Shown here: piece after piece, positions 24,213 to 34,158 of the stretch
Numbering within the stretch: position 1 is the first letter of the stretch
How the letters are laid out: every line of letters begins with the position of its first letter
DNA from: Pyropia yezoensis
Taxonomy: Eukaryota > Rhodophyta > Bangiophyceae > Bangiales > Bangiaceae
Assembly: GCA_009829735.1 (NCBI GenBank)
Contig: CM020618.1
Coordinates: 22,367,346 to 22,431,345 of the forward strand
Reading direction: 5' to 3'
Length of the DNA stretch: 64,000 bases
Notes under the pieces: model-generated
Seen by the model: only the letters and a program-made list of their open reading frames with translations
What the model was told of the DNA's origin: nothing
Database searches by the model: none
Position numbers and translations under genes: made by a program

Positions 24213-24215
24213 GGG
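24201..24215. terminator. Hairpin across the pol stop codon, between convergent genes
   Basis: CCCTCA-ACG-TGAGGG forms a 6-bp stem with the pol TGA inside it, about 100 bp before the end of the antisense ORF. The same hairpin stands at 29924-29938 and in element 2. It might help end transcription or processing from either side. No poly(A) signal was identified, so this is only suggestive. Confidence 0.3.
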
Positions 24216-24301
24216 AAGGCCGAGCAACAGTGCCAAGAGAGTGCTTCAAGTCGAAGTGGTACGCAGAGTGGCTTTAAACTACAGCCCTAACCCTCACACT
24301 C

Positions 24302-24685
24302 TCACAACAAAGGCAGCTGCCAACTAGGCACGCATGCTAGACTCTCCCACTCCACGGCCCTCGCCCTCACGTGGAGGCGAGCGGCGAGACCCACGCCGAT
24401 AACGGTCTCCACTCGTTGGAAGGGGCGGCGGCTCCAAGTCGGAACCGTCGCGCCCCTCACGGTCGCGCAAGTGGCGCCGACCGTGGCTACTCTTCTGCCT
24501 GGTCTTGCGCGCAAGTTTGCGACGCAGACGCTGGACAGACTCCGTCTCCGATGGGGTAGAGGACTCCGAGACGGAGTAAGACAACTCGTCTTCCGACACG
24601 GAGGGAGAGCGCCGCGAGTGACGGCGACGACGGCGAGGAGGCGAGTATGCCCGGCTCGCACGACGCTTGCCACGCCCAAGTGGGG
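24302..24685 (-). CDS. C-terminal end of the antisense ORF, left of the assembly gap
   Basis: Identical in sequence to the C-terminal (Arg/Ser-rich) part of the antisense ORF at 30047-31990 and cut off by the N-run. It is almost certainly the same piece of DNA assembled twice, not a second gene. Confidence 0.8.
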   Translation of the reverse strand, partial: PHLGVASVVRAGHTRLLAVVAVTRGALPPCRKTSCLTPSRSPLPHRRRSLSSVCVANLRARPGRRVATVGATCATVRGATVPTWSRRPFQRVETVIGVGLAARLHVRARAVEWESLACVPSWQLPLL

Positions 24686-25185
24686 NNNNNNNNNNNNNNN
24701 NNNNNNNNNNNNNNNNNNNNNNNNNNNNNNNNNNNNNNNNNNNNNNNNNNNNNNNNNNNNNNNNNNNNNNNNNNNNNNNNNNNNNNNNNNNNNNNNNNNN
24801 NNNNNNNNNNNNNNNNNNNNNNNNNNNNNNNNNNNNNNNNNNNNNNNNNNNNNNNNNNNNNNNNNNNNNNNNNNNNNNNNNNNNNNNNNNNNNNNNNNNN
24901 NNNNNNNNNNNNNNNNNNNNNNNNNNNNNNNNNNNNNNNNNNNNNNNNNNNNNNNNNNNNNNNNNNNNNNNNNNNNNNNNNNNNNNNNNNNNNNNNNNNN
25001 NNNNNNNNNNNNNNNNNNNNNNNNNNNNNNNNNNNNNNNNNNNNNNNNNNNNNNNNNNNNNNNNNNNNNNNNNNNNNNNNNNNNNNNNNNNNNNNNNNNN
25101 NNNNNNNNNNNNNNNNNNNNNNNNNNNNNNNNNNNNNNNNNNNNNNNNNNNNNNNNNNNNNNNNNNNNNNNNNNNNNNNNNNNNN
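24686..25185. other. Assembly gap, exactly 500 N
   Basis: A round-number N block inside element 1. The sequence ending at 24685 reappears ending at 30408, and the sequence starting at 25186 reappears starting at 19451. The flanking contigs therefore overlap by about 5.2 kb rather than being separated. Confidence 0.98.
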
Positions 25186-26932
25186 CCCAGCTCCTCAAGT
25201 GGAGGCGCTGGGGAGGTGACGTCCTATTGGAGCTCGTCAACTGGTTGTTGAGGGCCATGGTTGATGAAGCGGCGTTGGCTTCTCAAGTCGAGGAGTTTAC
25301 GCAAGCCCATCAGGAAGAGGCGGAGACGAGTTGTCCTTTGCGGAGCGAGTCCGTAAGCTCAACAATCTTTGTGGGTTTCTTCATCCACAAGCTGTGGTGA
25401 AGAGTCGGTTTGTGGAAGGACTCCACTGGTCAGTCCGGATGGAGACCCGGGAGCATAACACTGCCCGGGCGACCCTGGCCGAGTTGGCTAGGTTCGCCTA
25501 CCGCAGAGGCGAGGCCTACCGCAAGTTGCGGGAGGAACAACGCCAGGAGCGTCAGGCCGAGTTGGCCAAGGAACGGGAAGAGGCGCGCCAGGCCAGAGAG
25601 TTGCGAGAGGCACGCCGAATCCGCAAGGAGAGGGTGGTAGCTGCCGTGGGAACTTCCCAAGGTACCTCGTCGTCTTCCCCAGTTGGGAAGACCCCTCCGG
25701 GAACTGATCATCGGTGTTGGAACTGCAACTCCGATGGTCACTGGGCATATGATTGCCCCAAGTTGAGTAAACGCATCCAACAGCTTGTTAGGAATGCGAG
25801 TAAGAAGTCGGCTACGAACGAAGTGCGTTCACGCCGCGAGGGTGGGTCTCGACCAGTGGTGGCGGTCGCCACACCCTCGACGGAGGGGGCGGACACGTCG
25901 TCCTCGACTCGTCGTCGTCCCCTTCGCCCCTCAGATTCGGACGCCAAGTCGGCGGAAACGAATGACCGTTGGAGCTGGTCGTCCGAAGCTCACAACGGCA
26001 GCCTCGGCCAAGTGGCCAAGAGGACGAACCAACCGTGTCGGATACTGCGGCGACCTAAGGGAGTCCGCCCACCTCGGGTGACTCCCAAGAACGTAAACCC
26101 ACGTCGGTCATCGCGGTGCTGACGGTGAGAACTTCCAGTGGCTGGACGGGTGCAACTTGCCCCCGGCCGCGCCTGTTGTGTCCGTATCGTACTTGATACC
26201 GGGTCAGGAGCCTCCTTGATACGCAAGTCGCTATTACCAAAGGGGATGAGGCTCCAACGCTGGAAGTCTAAAGCTGACCATCTGATCGATATCAATGGTG
26301 GGGTACTTCCCATCGTTGGTGCCGTGACCCTACCAACTCGGTTGGGGACCCATGAGGTCGACGTGACCTATGGTGTAGTTGAGAATATATCGGTACCCCT
26401 GCTTCTGGTACCCCTTATGTCGTAACACAAGTGCCTTTGATTTGTGGCCTGAGTACTGGGTCAAGTTGATGAATGGGGAGACTATCCCCATCCTTGGTAA
26501 GGGAAAGTCTGTGGCTCCTGTGACAGTTTCACAGTCGAAGCCTGTTTGTTCTGTGAGGGAAGGGTTTACTGCTACTCTGCGTTTAGCCCGTAAAGTCATG
26601 TTGCCCCCCAACTCGGTGGCGCACGTGGATGTTGTAACTGATTTTTCGGGGAACGGGTTGGTGCACCCTCACCCCCGTCTTGCTCGCAAGCACCAAGTGC
26701 ATGTTGCCCTTGGCACGATGGACTCCAAAGCCGGAGTCCCGTGGAGGATCCAGGTGATGAACCTGAGCTCGTCGCCCAAGTTCTTCAAGTCGGGGGCCAA
26801 GTTCGGCTATATCGACCAACACGAGGGACCGGTAGTAGCGGTCACCCTCAGCGCGGGCGCAAGTAGCGACCCGAAGTCCGGAAAGGAGAAGCATCAAGCC
26901 AAGTCGGCCGCCTCTCCTCGGCCCAGGTAAAC
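25186..26932 (+). pseudogene. Duplicate of gag 3' half and pol 5' part, riddled with 1-base indels
   Basis: Matches 19451-21210 but carries at least eleven single-base losses or gains, nearly all in homopolymers (for example CCTATTTGG to CCTATTGG at 25222, GTGGGCC to GTGGCC near 26012, GGCCCCAGG to GGCCCAGG near 26920). They break gag and the protease frame repeatedly. Beyond 26933 the match to the left copy is almost perfect. This is the signature of an unpolished contig end, so I regard it as an artefact, not a biological pseudogene. Confidence 0.85.
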
Positions 26933-29900
26933 ATGGAGGGTGTTCCACCCAGGTTGAGGGTTCAAGTTGAACGCCTCTTGGACCAATATCACAAGTTGTG
27001 GGATGGTCAATTGGGACTCATGAGAGCTACCCAACACCGGATCGAGTTGAAACCCGGTGCGCCCCCTATACGCCAACAACCGTATAGGGGGGACCCCCGT
27101 TCAAGGGCCCTCGTTAAGGAGCAAGTTGCTCGCATGGAGGCCCTCGATGTGATCGAGGCCAGCAACGCCGAGTGGGCGAGTCCGGTGGTGATCGTCCCCA
27201 AAGTTGATGGGACCCCCCGGTTCTGTATCGACTACCGTAAGCTCAACGAGAGCACGGTGAAGGATAGTTATCCCCTACCTCGGATGGATGACTGTCTGGA
27301 CTCTCTGGGGGAGGCAAACGTGTTCTCTACCCTGGACTGTAACGCGGGGTACTGGCAAATTCCCATTGCCCCGGAGGACAGGCATAAAACTACCTTTACC
27401 TGTCACTGTGGTACCTACCAGTGCAAGCGTCTACCGTTTGGCCTGTGTAACGCGCCGGCAACTTTCCAGCGCGCTATGGACATGATTCTGGCCGGAGTAC
27501 GGTGGCAGATCTGTCTCGTGTACCTAGACGATATCATTGTGTTCTCCCGAAGTCCGGAGGAACACATTGGCCATCTTGGCCAGGTGTTCAAGCTACTTGC
27601 TGACGCCGGAGTGTCACTGAAGGCGAGTAAGTGCCACCTCTTCACTCAGGAGGTGGAGTACTTGGGACATGTTGTCCGTCCGGGGCGTCTCAGTGTCAAC
27701 GAGAAAAACTTGAGGGCCATCCGCAAGGCTCAGTACCCCCGGACCCAGACCCAGATGAGGAGCTTCCTCGGGATGTGTAACGTGTACCGACGTTTCACTA
27801 AGGGCTTCGCCAAAGTGGCGAAGCCGTTGAATGAGTTAGTGAGCTCAACGCTACCGAAGAACCTGCCTCCCCCAAGTCGGGTGGAGCAGGAATCCTTTGA
27901 GACTCTTCGGGACCTTCTGCTGAAGCCCCCTATCCTGGCTATTCCCAGGTTGGGAGGCCACTACATCCTGGATGTGGACGCTAGCTATGACCAACTTGGT
28001 TGTGTGTTGCTTCAGCAACAGCCGGACAAGGAGTACTTGCCGGTGGGATACTTCAGCAAGGGGCTAAACTCGGCCGAGAAGAACTACGGAGTCACCGAGT
28101 TGGAAGGACTCGCAGTGGTATGGGCGGTGACGTCACTTCGTCACTACCTAGAGGGTGAGAAGTTCCTCATCCGCTGTGACCACCGCGCGTTGCAGTTCAT
28201 CTTCAAGACGGACTGTACGAACACTCGTCTCAACCGGTGGAGGGTGCGACTTGCACCCTTCAACTTTGATATTGAGTACCGACCTGGCAGGCAACATGCC
28301 CTTGCCGACGGCCTCTCTCGGGTACCTACCGAGGGACTGGACACCACCCCAGTCGATGAGGACATCCCCATCGTGGGGGTAGTCACGCGCTCGGGTCAGG
28401 CGTTGAATCCCGAGGCGCCAGGGAACAAGAAGTACTTGCCCCTGTCCCTGGACGAAGTAGTGAAGGCCCAGGCCGAGGATCCCTTCTGCAAGTCGCAGAG
28501 GGATACCCTGGATACAGTGGCGGAGACGCGGTTCTTCCTGGGAGACGATGGCCTCCTCATGAGGAGGGGGGTATTCCAGGGGACCGAACAACTTGTCGTC
28601 CCCGCATCCCTCAAGGACAGTATCCTTGAGAGGGAGCATAACGCTCCCACGGGTGGACACCTGGGGTCTAGTAAACTGTACCAGACCCTGAGGACCAGGT
28701 ACTACTGGCCGTCCATGGTGGTGGACATCTATAGTTGGGTGGCTGCCTGCACAAGTTGTGCACAGAACCGTCTGATGGAACGGCGGCCTAGTACGGCTAT
28801 GCTATTGTTCCCGGCCAAGGAGCCCTTCGCCGCGTTGGCGATGGACATCCTTGGGCCACTGCCAGTGACCGAGGAGGGCAACCAGTACCTCCTGGTCATC
28901 TGTGACCGCTTCACGAAACTTACGCGAGCGATCCCACTGGCAGAGATCACGGCCATGTCGGTCGTGTCAGCCTTCCTAGATCACTGGGTTGCCGCGTATG
29001 GCATTCCGGATAGTACACTATCGGACAATGGACCGCAATTTGCGTCTGTACTGTTTCAAGGAGTGCTGGATATGTTGGGGGTTAAGGCAAACTATGCCAC
29101 CCCCTACCACCCACAAACTAATGGGCAGGTGGAGCGCTTCAACAAAACTATTGTTAGGCAGCTGCGCCATTATGTGAGTGAGCACGTGAAGACGTGGGAC
29201 CAATACATTTCTATTCTGACCACTGCCTACAATTCGCAGGTTCACTCATCTACCGGGGAAGTACCCCTCGCTTTTGTGACCCCCCGTCGCGTGCGGTCTA
29301 TTGCCGTGCGGCGGCCGCTCCCAACTAGGGAGGATGGTGGCAGTACGCCCACTCCTACTGAGAGTAAGGCGGAGTTCGCTGCTAGGCTTGAAAACCTCAT
29401 CCCTAAAGTCAGGGCTGAGATGGACAAAGCACAAAAGCGCTACAAGCGTACCTTTGACAAAAAGGTGCGCAACGCCAAGCATGTCCCCGAGCAGGGTGAC
29501 TGGGTATTGGTCCACTCACACACCCCAACTGGGGGTAAGTTGGTGTTCCAGACGAAGGGGCCGTACCAGGTCCTTCGTACTGATGGGCGGTGCTTCACCA
29601 TCGAAAGTGACGATGGGGTCCGCACAGTGAACGGACAGGACGTGGTCAAAGTTGCACCACCGCCTGCAGGCGACCCAGCTTGGGCGCGTGCTTTGAAAAC
29701 GTGGCGCCTGCCCTCGCTGCCTGCAGCCAAACAGGGCCCGCAGGAGTACGTGTTCGACAAGTTCATCGACCACGGCTGGGATGAGGATACTGACCGCCTC
29801 ATGTTGAGGGTGCGTTGGTTTGGCTACAAAGCCAAGGATGATACGTGGGAGTATGTGGAGGACCTTCCTGCTGAGAAGGTCCGGGCGTACTGTGCCCGGA

Positions 29901-29935
29901 ACGAGATAGACCCTAACAGCCCTCCCTCAACGTGA
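26933..29935 (+). CDS. pol: Pol of element 1, right-hand assembly copy (open from before RT to chromodomain)
   Basis: The same sequence as 21212-24212 with the full-length C run at 29101-29105, giving an uninterrupted 1,000-codon frame through reverse transcriptase, RNase H, integrase and chromodomain. The start shown is only where the frame becomes readable after the error-rich stretch; the natural start is the ATGA overlap. It differs from the left copy at YRGDPR versus YRGGPR (a G/C run of the same total length), another run-length call. It documents that element 1 probably has an intact pol. Confidence 0.85.
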   Translation: MEGVPPRLRVQVERLLDQYHKLWDGQLGLMRATQHRIELKPGAPPIRQQPYRGDPRSRALVKEQVARMEALDVIEASNAEWASPVVIVPKVDGTPRFCIDYRKLNESTVKDSYPLPRMDDCLDSLGEANVFSTLDCNAGYWQIPIAPEDRHKTTFTCHCGTYQCKRLPFGLCNAPATFQRAMDMILAGVRWQICLVYLDDIIVFSRSPEEHIGHLGQVFKLLADAGVSLKASKCHLFTQEVEYLGHVVRPGRLSVNEKNLRAIRKAQYPRTQTQMRSFLGMCNVYRRFTKGFAKVAKPLNELVSSTLPKNLPPPSRVEQESFETLRDLLLKPPILAIPRLGGHYILDVDASYDQLGCVLLQQQPDKEYLPVGYFSKGLNSAEKNYGVTELEGLAVVWAVTSLRHYLEGEKFLIRCDHRALQFIFKTDCTNTRLNRWRVRLAPFNFDIEYRPGRQHALADGLSRVPTEGLDTTPVDEDIPIVGVVTRSGQALNPEAPGNKKYLPLSLDEVVKAQAEDPFCKSQRDTLDTVAETRFFLGDDGLLMRRGVFQGTEQLVVPASLKDSILEREHNAPTGGHLGSSKLYQTLRTRYYWPSMVVDIYSWVAACTSCAQNRLMERRPSTAMLLFPAKEPFAALAMDILGPLPVTEEGNQYLLVICDRFTKLTRAIPLAEITAMSVVSAFLDHWVAAYGIPDSTLSDNGPQFASVLFQGVLDMLGVKANYATPYHPQTNGQVERFNKTIVRQLRHYVSEHVKTWDQYISILTTAYNSQVHSSTGEVPLAFVTPRRVRSIAVRRPLPTREDGGSTPTPTESKAEFAARLENLIPKVRAEMDKAQKRYKRTFDKKVRNAKHVPEQGDWVLVHSHTPTGGKLVFQTKGPYQVLRTDGRCFTIESDDGVRTVNGQDVVKVAPPPAGDPAWARALKTWRLPSLPAAKQGPQEYVFDKFIDHGWDEDTDRLMLRVRWFGYKAKDDTWEYVEDLPAEKVRAYCARNEIDPNSPPST

Positions 29936-30046
29936 GGGAAGGCCGAGCAACAGTGCCAAGAGAGTGCTTCAAGTCGAAGTGGTACGCAGAGTGGCTTTAA
30001 ACTACAGCCCTAACCCTCACACTCTCACAACAAAGGCAGCTGCCAA

Positions 30047-31990
30047 CTAGGCACGCATGCTAGACTCTCCCACTCCACGGCCCTCGCCCTCACGTGGAGG
30101 CGAGCGGCGAGACCCACGCCGATAACGGTCTCCACTCGTTGGAAGGGGCGGCGGCTCCAAGTCGGAACCGTCGCGCCCCTCACGGTCGCGCAAGTGGCGC
30201 CGACCGTGGCTACTCTTCTGCCTGGTCTTGCGCGCAAGTTTGCGACGCAGACGCTGGACAGACTCCGTCTCCGATGGGGTAGAGGACTCCGAGACGGAGT
30301 AAGACAACTCGTCTTCCGACACGGAGGGAGAGCGCCGCGAGTGACGGCGACGACGGCGAGGAGGCGAGTATGCCCGGCTCGCACGACGCTTGCCACGCCC
30401 AAGTGGGGTTGGCTGGGGCATAATAGCCCCAATGCGAGCCAACTCGGCCGTCATAAACTCCGCCACCGACTCGCAACTCGCGGTCGCCACTGCAGTACGA
30501 ACGCGCTCCTCAAGTTGAGGAGTCTCGGAACTTTGGAGGGTTGCGGTCGACGCGGCCAACCAGGAAATGGTGCGCACCAACGTGGTGATCATCATCTCTG
30601 AGGTTAGAGGCGTGGGCGGTAACACCAACTTGGGGTATACCGTCAGGAGGGTGGCCCCCAAGTTGGGAGACACCGGTGTGGATGACTCCACGGCCACGCT
30701 GATCGGGATGTTCCCGTGAGGCTGGAAAGGAACAGGAGGAAGCGGAGGGGCACGCCGAGGTGGCGGTACCCGGGTGTAACTGCGACCCCGACTTGGGGCC
30801 CCCGCAGTAGGTTGAGTCATATGGTCATCATATGAGGGCACAGCCATAACTATGGGCTTGTCCGGGGGTGGCGCAGTGTGACGATCCACCCCCGGGGCAT
30901 ACGGGTAGTCCCCGATGCCCAACCCCTCTCGTAGGACCACACGGCCGTCGTGAAGTTCACGAGCGACCCACACGAACTGGCGAAGTGCGCCATCGTCCTT
31001 GGGCCCCCGAGTGGGGCGGCGCAACTTGTGCTCAATGCTCTCCCACTCGATAAACTTGTGGAGGCGGAGCATCTCCTCAAGTAGAGTGAGTTGTCCTGAT
31101 GAGCACCCCTCAGCAACTAGCTGAGGGGTGAGCTGTTCCAGACCTTGGATGAGCCGGAGGGGGAGATGCCAGAGCATCCCCCGCCGCTGAACACATGACA
31201 CCCAGGTCGACATGACCTCGAGGAGCCACTGGGTGGCCAACATGGCCCACACCAGATGATCAGGGCCAGCCGTCAACATGACGGAGCCGAAGTGGTCAAG
31301 CAACCGTGGCAACAATGCCGGGAACCCGTAGGGGACCTCAACTTGAGGCCACCACTCGGGCTTCTTCGGGTAGTATTGCTCCTTACTGGCAGCAGACTGC
31401 TGAGGAAACTCAAGTTGAGCCGAGGTCACCAAGTAGGGACCTCGCCGGAAGTCCTTCTCCATCCGCACATCAAAGTGATGAGTGTGCGGATCGGCCTCGT
31501 GAAGGTACGGGGGGCGAGTTGCCACCGCGTCCCAAGTGAAGGTCGGCAAGTCGCCGGGACCCGGGATAGTTCCCCCGCGGTCCACCATGGCCTTGGCCCG
31601 CTGCACGTCCTCGACCTCCTCGTCGTCCAGGAAGGCAAACTGGTCCGTCCTGAAGCCGGCAGGGAACCCGACCCTACGGGGATACTTCTCCCGTAGGCGG
31701 TCCCATACCCGACCCATCGCTGCGCCGAGTCGGCCACAGCGAAGAACAGTCAACCCCTCCTCATACAGAGGCCAAGCGGGGTAAAACCACCGCCCCAAGG
31801 CCTCACGCGGGACAACTTGTCCCGCCTCCGGGGGAGATCCTGCCGTCAACCCAAAGCCGGGTGACGCGGGAGTCCCACCCCCCGGAGCGATCGCGGAGCC
31901 CCCGCCGGAAGTCCCGGCAGGCGCTGCACCGTAGGAGGTGTCCTCCATACGCTCATCGAGAGAGTCCGTCTCCACTCCCGGAGTCGCCAT
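30047..31990 (-). CDS. Antisense ORF between pol and 3' LTR (647 aa), unknown function
   Basis: No family recognised. It reads opposite to gag-pol and converges on pol, with 111 bp between the two stop codons. The first ATG (31990) has a good context (GCCATGG); the frame stays open to 32161 without an ATG. The N-terminal ~100 residues are acidic then Pro/Gly-rich. The centre (about 70-400) is globular in composition, rich in Trp, Tyr, Phe and Leu (RWFYPAWPLYEEGLTVLRCG is one landmark). The last ~130 residues are Arg/Ser-rich and basic, with RRRRRHSRRSPSVSEDELS and RRKLARKTRQK, as in RNA-binding or nuclear proteins. Competing frames here reach at most about 146 codons. Its promoter would have to lie in or next to the 3' LTR. 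Element 2 keeps the whole frame except one nonsense codon. Confidence 0.75.
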   Translation of the reverse strand: MATPGVETDSLDERMEDTSYGAAPAGTSGGGSAIAPGGGTPASPGFGLTAGSPPEAGQVVPREALGRWFYPAWPLYEEGLTVLRCGRLGAAMGRVWDRLREKYPRRVGFPAGFRTDQFAFLDDEEVEDVQRAKAMVDRGGTIPGPGDLPTFTWDAVATRPPYLHEADPHTHHFDVRMEKDFRRGPYLVTSAQLEFPQQSAASKEQYYPKKPEWWPQVEVPYGFPALLPRLLDHFGSVMLTAGPDHLVWAMLATQWLLEVMSTWVSCVQRRGMLWHLPLRLIQGLEQLTPQLVAEGCSSGQLTLLEEMLRLHKFIEWESIEHKLRRPTRGPKDDGALRQFVWVARELHDGRVVLREGLGIGDYPYAPGVDRHTAPPPDKPIVMAVPSYDDHMTQPTAGAPSRGRSYTRVPPPRRAPPLPPVPFQPHGNIPISVAVESSTPVSPNLGATLLTVYPKLVLPPTPLTSEMMITTLVRTISWLAASTATLQSSETPQLEERVRTAVATASCESVAEFMTAELARIGAIMPQPTPLGRGKRRASRAYSPPRRRRRHSRRSPSVSEDELSYSVSESSTPSETESVQRLRRKLARKTRQKSSHGRRHLRDREGRDGSDLEPPPLPTSGDRYRRGSRRSPPREGEGRGVGESSMRA

Positions 31991-32319
31991 GGCTCTCCCC
32001 AAGTTGGGGAGAGACGTCCTGGCTATCGCGGCACGAGACCCGCCTCGAGTTGAGGGGGACTCGGATCGTGGGTAAACGGGTGGCCTCCCCAGCGTGGGGT
32101 GGCCCCGTGTAAGGTGAAGGAGAAGTGGTGGTGGTGGTGAGGTGTGAACCGAGGAGAGCAAGCTGCCAAGTGGGCAAGCTTGAGGAGAGGGGCGGCCAAC
32201 GTGACCGCCTCCACATCCGCGTTACGTACTCAAGGGGGGACAGCAAGTCGCGTCCCCCCCCAACGCCGAGACGTGCGTTTACGCACCCCCTCACAGGGCC
32301 GACCGGGTCGGTCGGAACT

Positions 32320-32332
32320 GAGGAGAGGGGAG
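32320..32332 (+). other. Polypurine tract of element 1
   Basis: GAGGAGAGGGGAG abuts the 3' LTR, as expected for the plus-strand primer of reverse transcription. The same tract precedes the 3' LTR of element 2 (43085-43097). Confidence 0.88.
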
Positions 32333-32800
32333 TGTGGCAGTATTGACCCCCAGGTAGGGGGCAACACGTGCCATGCAAGGGGCGGCAGGCCACTAGCCTG
32401 ATCCGTTCCTCCCCCTGCATTTGGGTCCATATTCCCTAAGTTCGGGATAGTTAGCTTAGTAGTAAATCCAACTTGGATTTGAGGGTTTTCTGCATTTATC
32501 GTCTTGAATTTTCGTGTGGCCCGGTGGGCAGGTGCTGGGGTGGGAGATTCTGAGTGGCGAGATTCTGAGTGGACCCTGGGGGGATAAGGGGAGGGACAGC
32601 GGGGCTTGGCCCTGCGTCCCCGTCCCGACCAAGAAACTGTTGGACCACACACCATCTTCTTGTTTGTCCGTGGGGGGATTGCCCCACAACAGGGATAGAG
32701 TGTGTGCGACTTGCACTTCTTCCGGTTCCCCCGACACGGGAGGCAGCCCTCGCACACCGCCCCAACTTGGGTACTGTGTGTGCGAGTGGTTTTTGCCACA
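32333..32800 (+). repeat. 3' LTR of element 1
   Basis: 468 bp, differing from the 5' LTR at only two positions that I can see, both near the right end (AACTTGG for AATTTGG and GCGAGTGG for GCGAATGG). It is followed directly by GGAGG. Confidence 0.95.
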
Positions 32801-34158
32801 GGAGGAAGCCGTATCCATAAGCATAAGGTGGTTGCGGCTGTGGGAACTTCCCAGGCCAGTATACCGGGGCCCAAAGTCGAGAAGACACCCCCAGGAGCCG
32901 AGAACCGGTGTTGGAACTGCAACGACGATAGACACTGGGCGTACGATTGCCTAAGCTGGGCAAGCGCATTCAAAATCTTGTTAAACATTCAAGCAAGAAG
33001 ACGGCAAGGAAAGAAGTACGCTGTAGCTGTGAGGGAGGCGCGCGACAAGCTGCTGCCGCACTACCCTCGGCGGGAGAGGCGGACACGTCGTCCCCGGACT
33101 CGTCGTCTTCCCAGTCATCCTCGGACTCGGATACCAAGTCTGCGGGAACGGAGTAGCTGCTGGGGCTGTTCGTCTCAAGCTCACAGCGGTTGGCTCGGCC
33201 AAGTGAGCCCAGAGGGCGAACCAACCCTGTCGAATACAATGTCGACCCAAGGGGATCCGCCCGCCGCGGGGGGGACTTCCCAAGCACGCGGACCCACGTC
33301 GGGCTAGCGCAGTGCTGACGGATAAGGCTTAAAAGTGAGCGCCCGGGTCCAACTAGCCCAAGTTCGAACGTGCTGTGTACGTATCATACTGGATACGGGC
33401 TCCGGCGCTTCCTTGGTGTGCAAGTTGCTGCTGCCGAAGGAAGAGGAGCTCCAACGTTGGAGTTCCAAGTCAAGCTACATGCTCGACATCAACAGTGGGG
33501 TACTACCCATCGCTGGTGCCGTGACCCTGCCAGCTGGGTTAGGGAGCCATAAGTTCGACATGACCTATGGCGTGGTTGAGAACATGTCGGTGCCCCTGCT
33601 TTTGAGCACCCCCTATGATGCCACTCAGGTGCCTTTGATATGTGGCCCTGAGTGCTGCGTGAGGTTGAGGAACGGGAAGACTATCCCCATCCTGAGAGGA
33701 GAAATTTCTGTGGCTCTTGTGACAGTTTCACAGTCGGAGCCAGCTTGTACTGCGAGAGAGGTTTGTACTGCCTCCTTGCGTCTAGCTAGTGAGGTCACCT
33801 TGCCCCCCAGCTTGGGGGTGCACGTGGATGTTGTAACTGACTTTACGGGTAATGGGATAGTGCATTCTCACCCCCGTCTTGCTCGTAAGCACCAAGTGCA
33901 TGTTGCTTTTGGCCCCATGCACTGCCAAGCCGGCGTCCCTTTGAAGTCGCAGGTGATGAACGTGGGTTCGTCACTCAATTTCTTCCAGTCGGGACCCAAG
34001 TTCGGCTCTGTCAGTCACCATGAGGGTTCCATCGTTGCCGCGACTCTCAACGCTCCTACAATGCCAGAAAGACTACCTGGAGAGAAAAAGGAGAAGGCCA
34101 AGTCGGCGACTTCTTCCCGTCCCCATGTGAACCTGGACAATGTTCCGCCGGAGATGCG
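32801..34158 (+). pseudogene. Element A, right part: nucleocapsid and protease remnant
   Basis: Resumes the gag of element A after element 1 (the first five bases are its target duplication). A CCHC knuckle, CWNCNDDRHWAYDC, is readable near 32910, then the Ser/Asp-rich gag tail. The protease starts in the ORF around 33335, with LDTGSGASLV retained, and stays open to the break, ending in the NLDNVPPEMR segment just before reverse transcriptase. At 34159 element 2 begins, and no reverse transcriptase of element A is found anywhere. Identity to elements 1 and 2 is clearly lower than between those two. Confidence 0.85.

Larger units (their letters stand above)
17699..32800 (+). mobile_element. 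Element 1: young chromodomain Ty3/gypsy retrotransposon with an antisense gene
   Basis: Bounded by 468-bp LTRs (17699-18166, 32333-32800), each with TGTGGCA/TGCCACA ends, and flanked by GGAGG. I see only two differences between the LTRs (about 0.4%), so insertion is recent. Internal order: primer-binding site, gag, pol with C-terminal chromodomain, convergent antisense ORF, polypurine tract. The 15.1 kb span is inflated by a false duplication around the 500-N gap. Joining the left side (to 24685) with the matching point on the right (30408) gives about 9.38 kb, close to the 9.41 kb of element 2. The chromodomain places it among chromoviruses, whose members elsewhere often integrate in heterochromatin. 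Confidence 0.93.

Noticed and set aside
26933..29935. A second, independent intact element right of the gap
   Set aside because: It lacks its own 5' LTR and is base-identical to the left copy, so it is the same DNA assembled twice.
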